From Actinomycetota bacterium (lineage in GTDB: Bacteria; Actinomycetota; Geothermincolia; Fen-727; Anoxymicrobiaceae), in the NCBI GenBank assembly GCA_003154635.1, contig PMDX01000205.1:3125-8223 (forward strand): a DNA stretch of 5,099 bases. The letters are read 5' to 3'. Below, piece after piece: positions 5,028-5,099 of the stretch (position 1 is the first letter of the stretch; every line of letters starts with the position of its first letter). Position numbers and translations under genes: made by a program. The notes under the pieces were generated by a model. It did no database searches. It was given only the letters and a program-made list of their open reading frames with translations, and was not told the DNA's origin.

Positions 5028-5099
5028 CTACGGTGTAAATCCCATCACGTCGCTTCCACCTGTCCAGACCCCCTGATAGTTGAAGTACATGGGGCGCTC
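5028..5099 (-). CDS. C-terminal end of an unrecognised gene (partial)
   Basis: The last 23 codons before TAG (5028-5030) read ERPMYFNYQGVWTGGS then DVMGFTP on the minus strand. This is the only long-open frame with protein-like composition at this edge that stops ahead of a terminator-like hairpin. I do not recognise the family. The ArsM-like remnant lies in the same frame 11 sense codons past the TAG, so a decayed continuous gene cannot be wholly excluded, although no ArsM motif is visible here. Confidence 0.4.
   Translation of the reverse strand, partial: ERPMYFNYQGVWTGGSDVMGFTP

Overview
The window looks like chromosomal DNA of a GC-rich, strictly anaerobic bacterium that runs the Wood-Ljungdahl (acetyl-CoA) methyl branch and makes selenoproteins. 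The evidence is the end of a methylenetetrahydrofolate reductase gene, a clear AcsE-type methyltetrahydrofolate methyltransferase, a MetE-core-like zinc protein, and a GrdB-family selenoprotein with an in-frame UGA. Clostridia-like Firmicutes, Chloroflexota (Dehalococcoidia/Anaerolineae) and anaerobic Actinobacteriota would all fit. I cannot place it more precisely from sequence alone.

Positions 1-3265, plus strand, hold a one-carbon gene cluster. It contains the metF C-terminus (1-191), a 123-bp structured leader, a 351-aa protein made of the catalytic core of cobalamin-independent methionine synthase (315-1370), lipoyl synthase lipA one base later (1372-2262), and an acsE-like gene with a strong ribosome binding site (2332-3213). 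A textbook intrinsic terminator closes the cluster. MetF makes methyl-THF, the AcsE-like enzyme moves the methyl group to a corrinoid protein, and the MetE-core protein could take a methyl group for methionine. LipA serves lipoyl proteins such as GcvH of the glycine cleavage system, another THF one-carbon route.

Positions 3214-3427 form a convergent intergenic region with four degenerate tandem copies of the terminator-like hairpin unit.

Positions 3428-5099 are on the minus strand. A complete 293-codon selenoprotein of the GrdB/PrdB (glycine/betaine/sarcosine/D-proline reductase) family spans 3428-4309. Its TGA (Sec168) sits in a U-x-x-C motif, and a 17-nt hairpin starts exactly 11 nt after it. 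Treating TGA as stop would split it into two false genes. Upstream lie about 190 bp with no supported gene, then a 5'-truncated ArsM-like methyltransferase (4509-4997) lacking its SAM-binding half. A terminator-like hairpin and the last 23 codons of an unrecognised gene follow (5028-5099).

The best candidates for something under-described are the recoded selenoprotein with its SECIS-like element, the MetE-core protein embedded in a corrinoid/folate C1 cluster, and the tandem terminator-like array.
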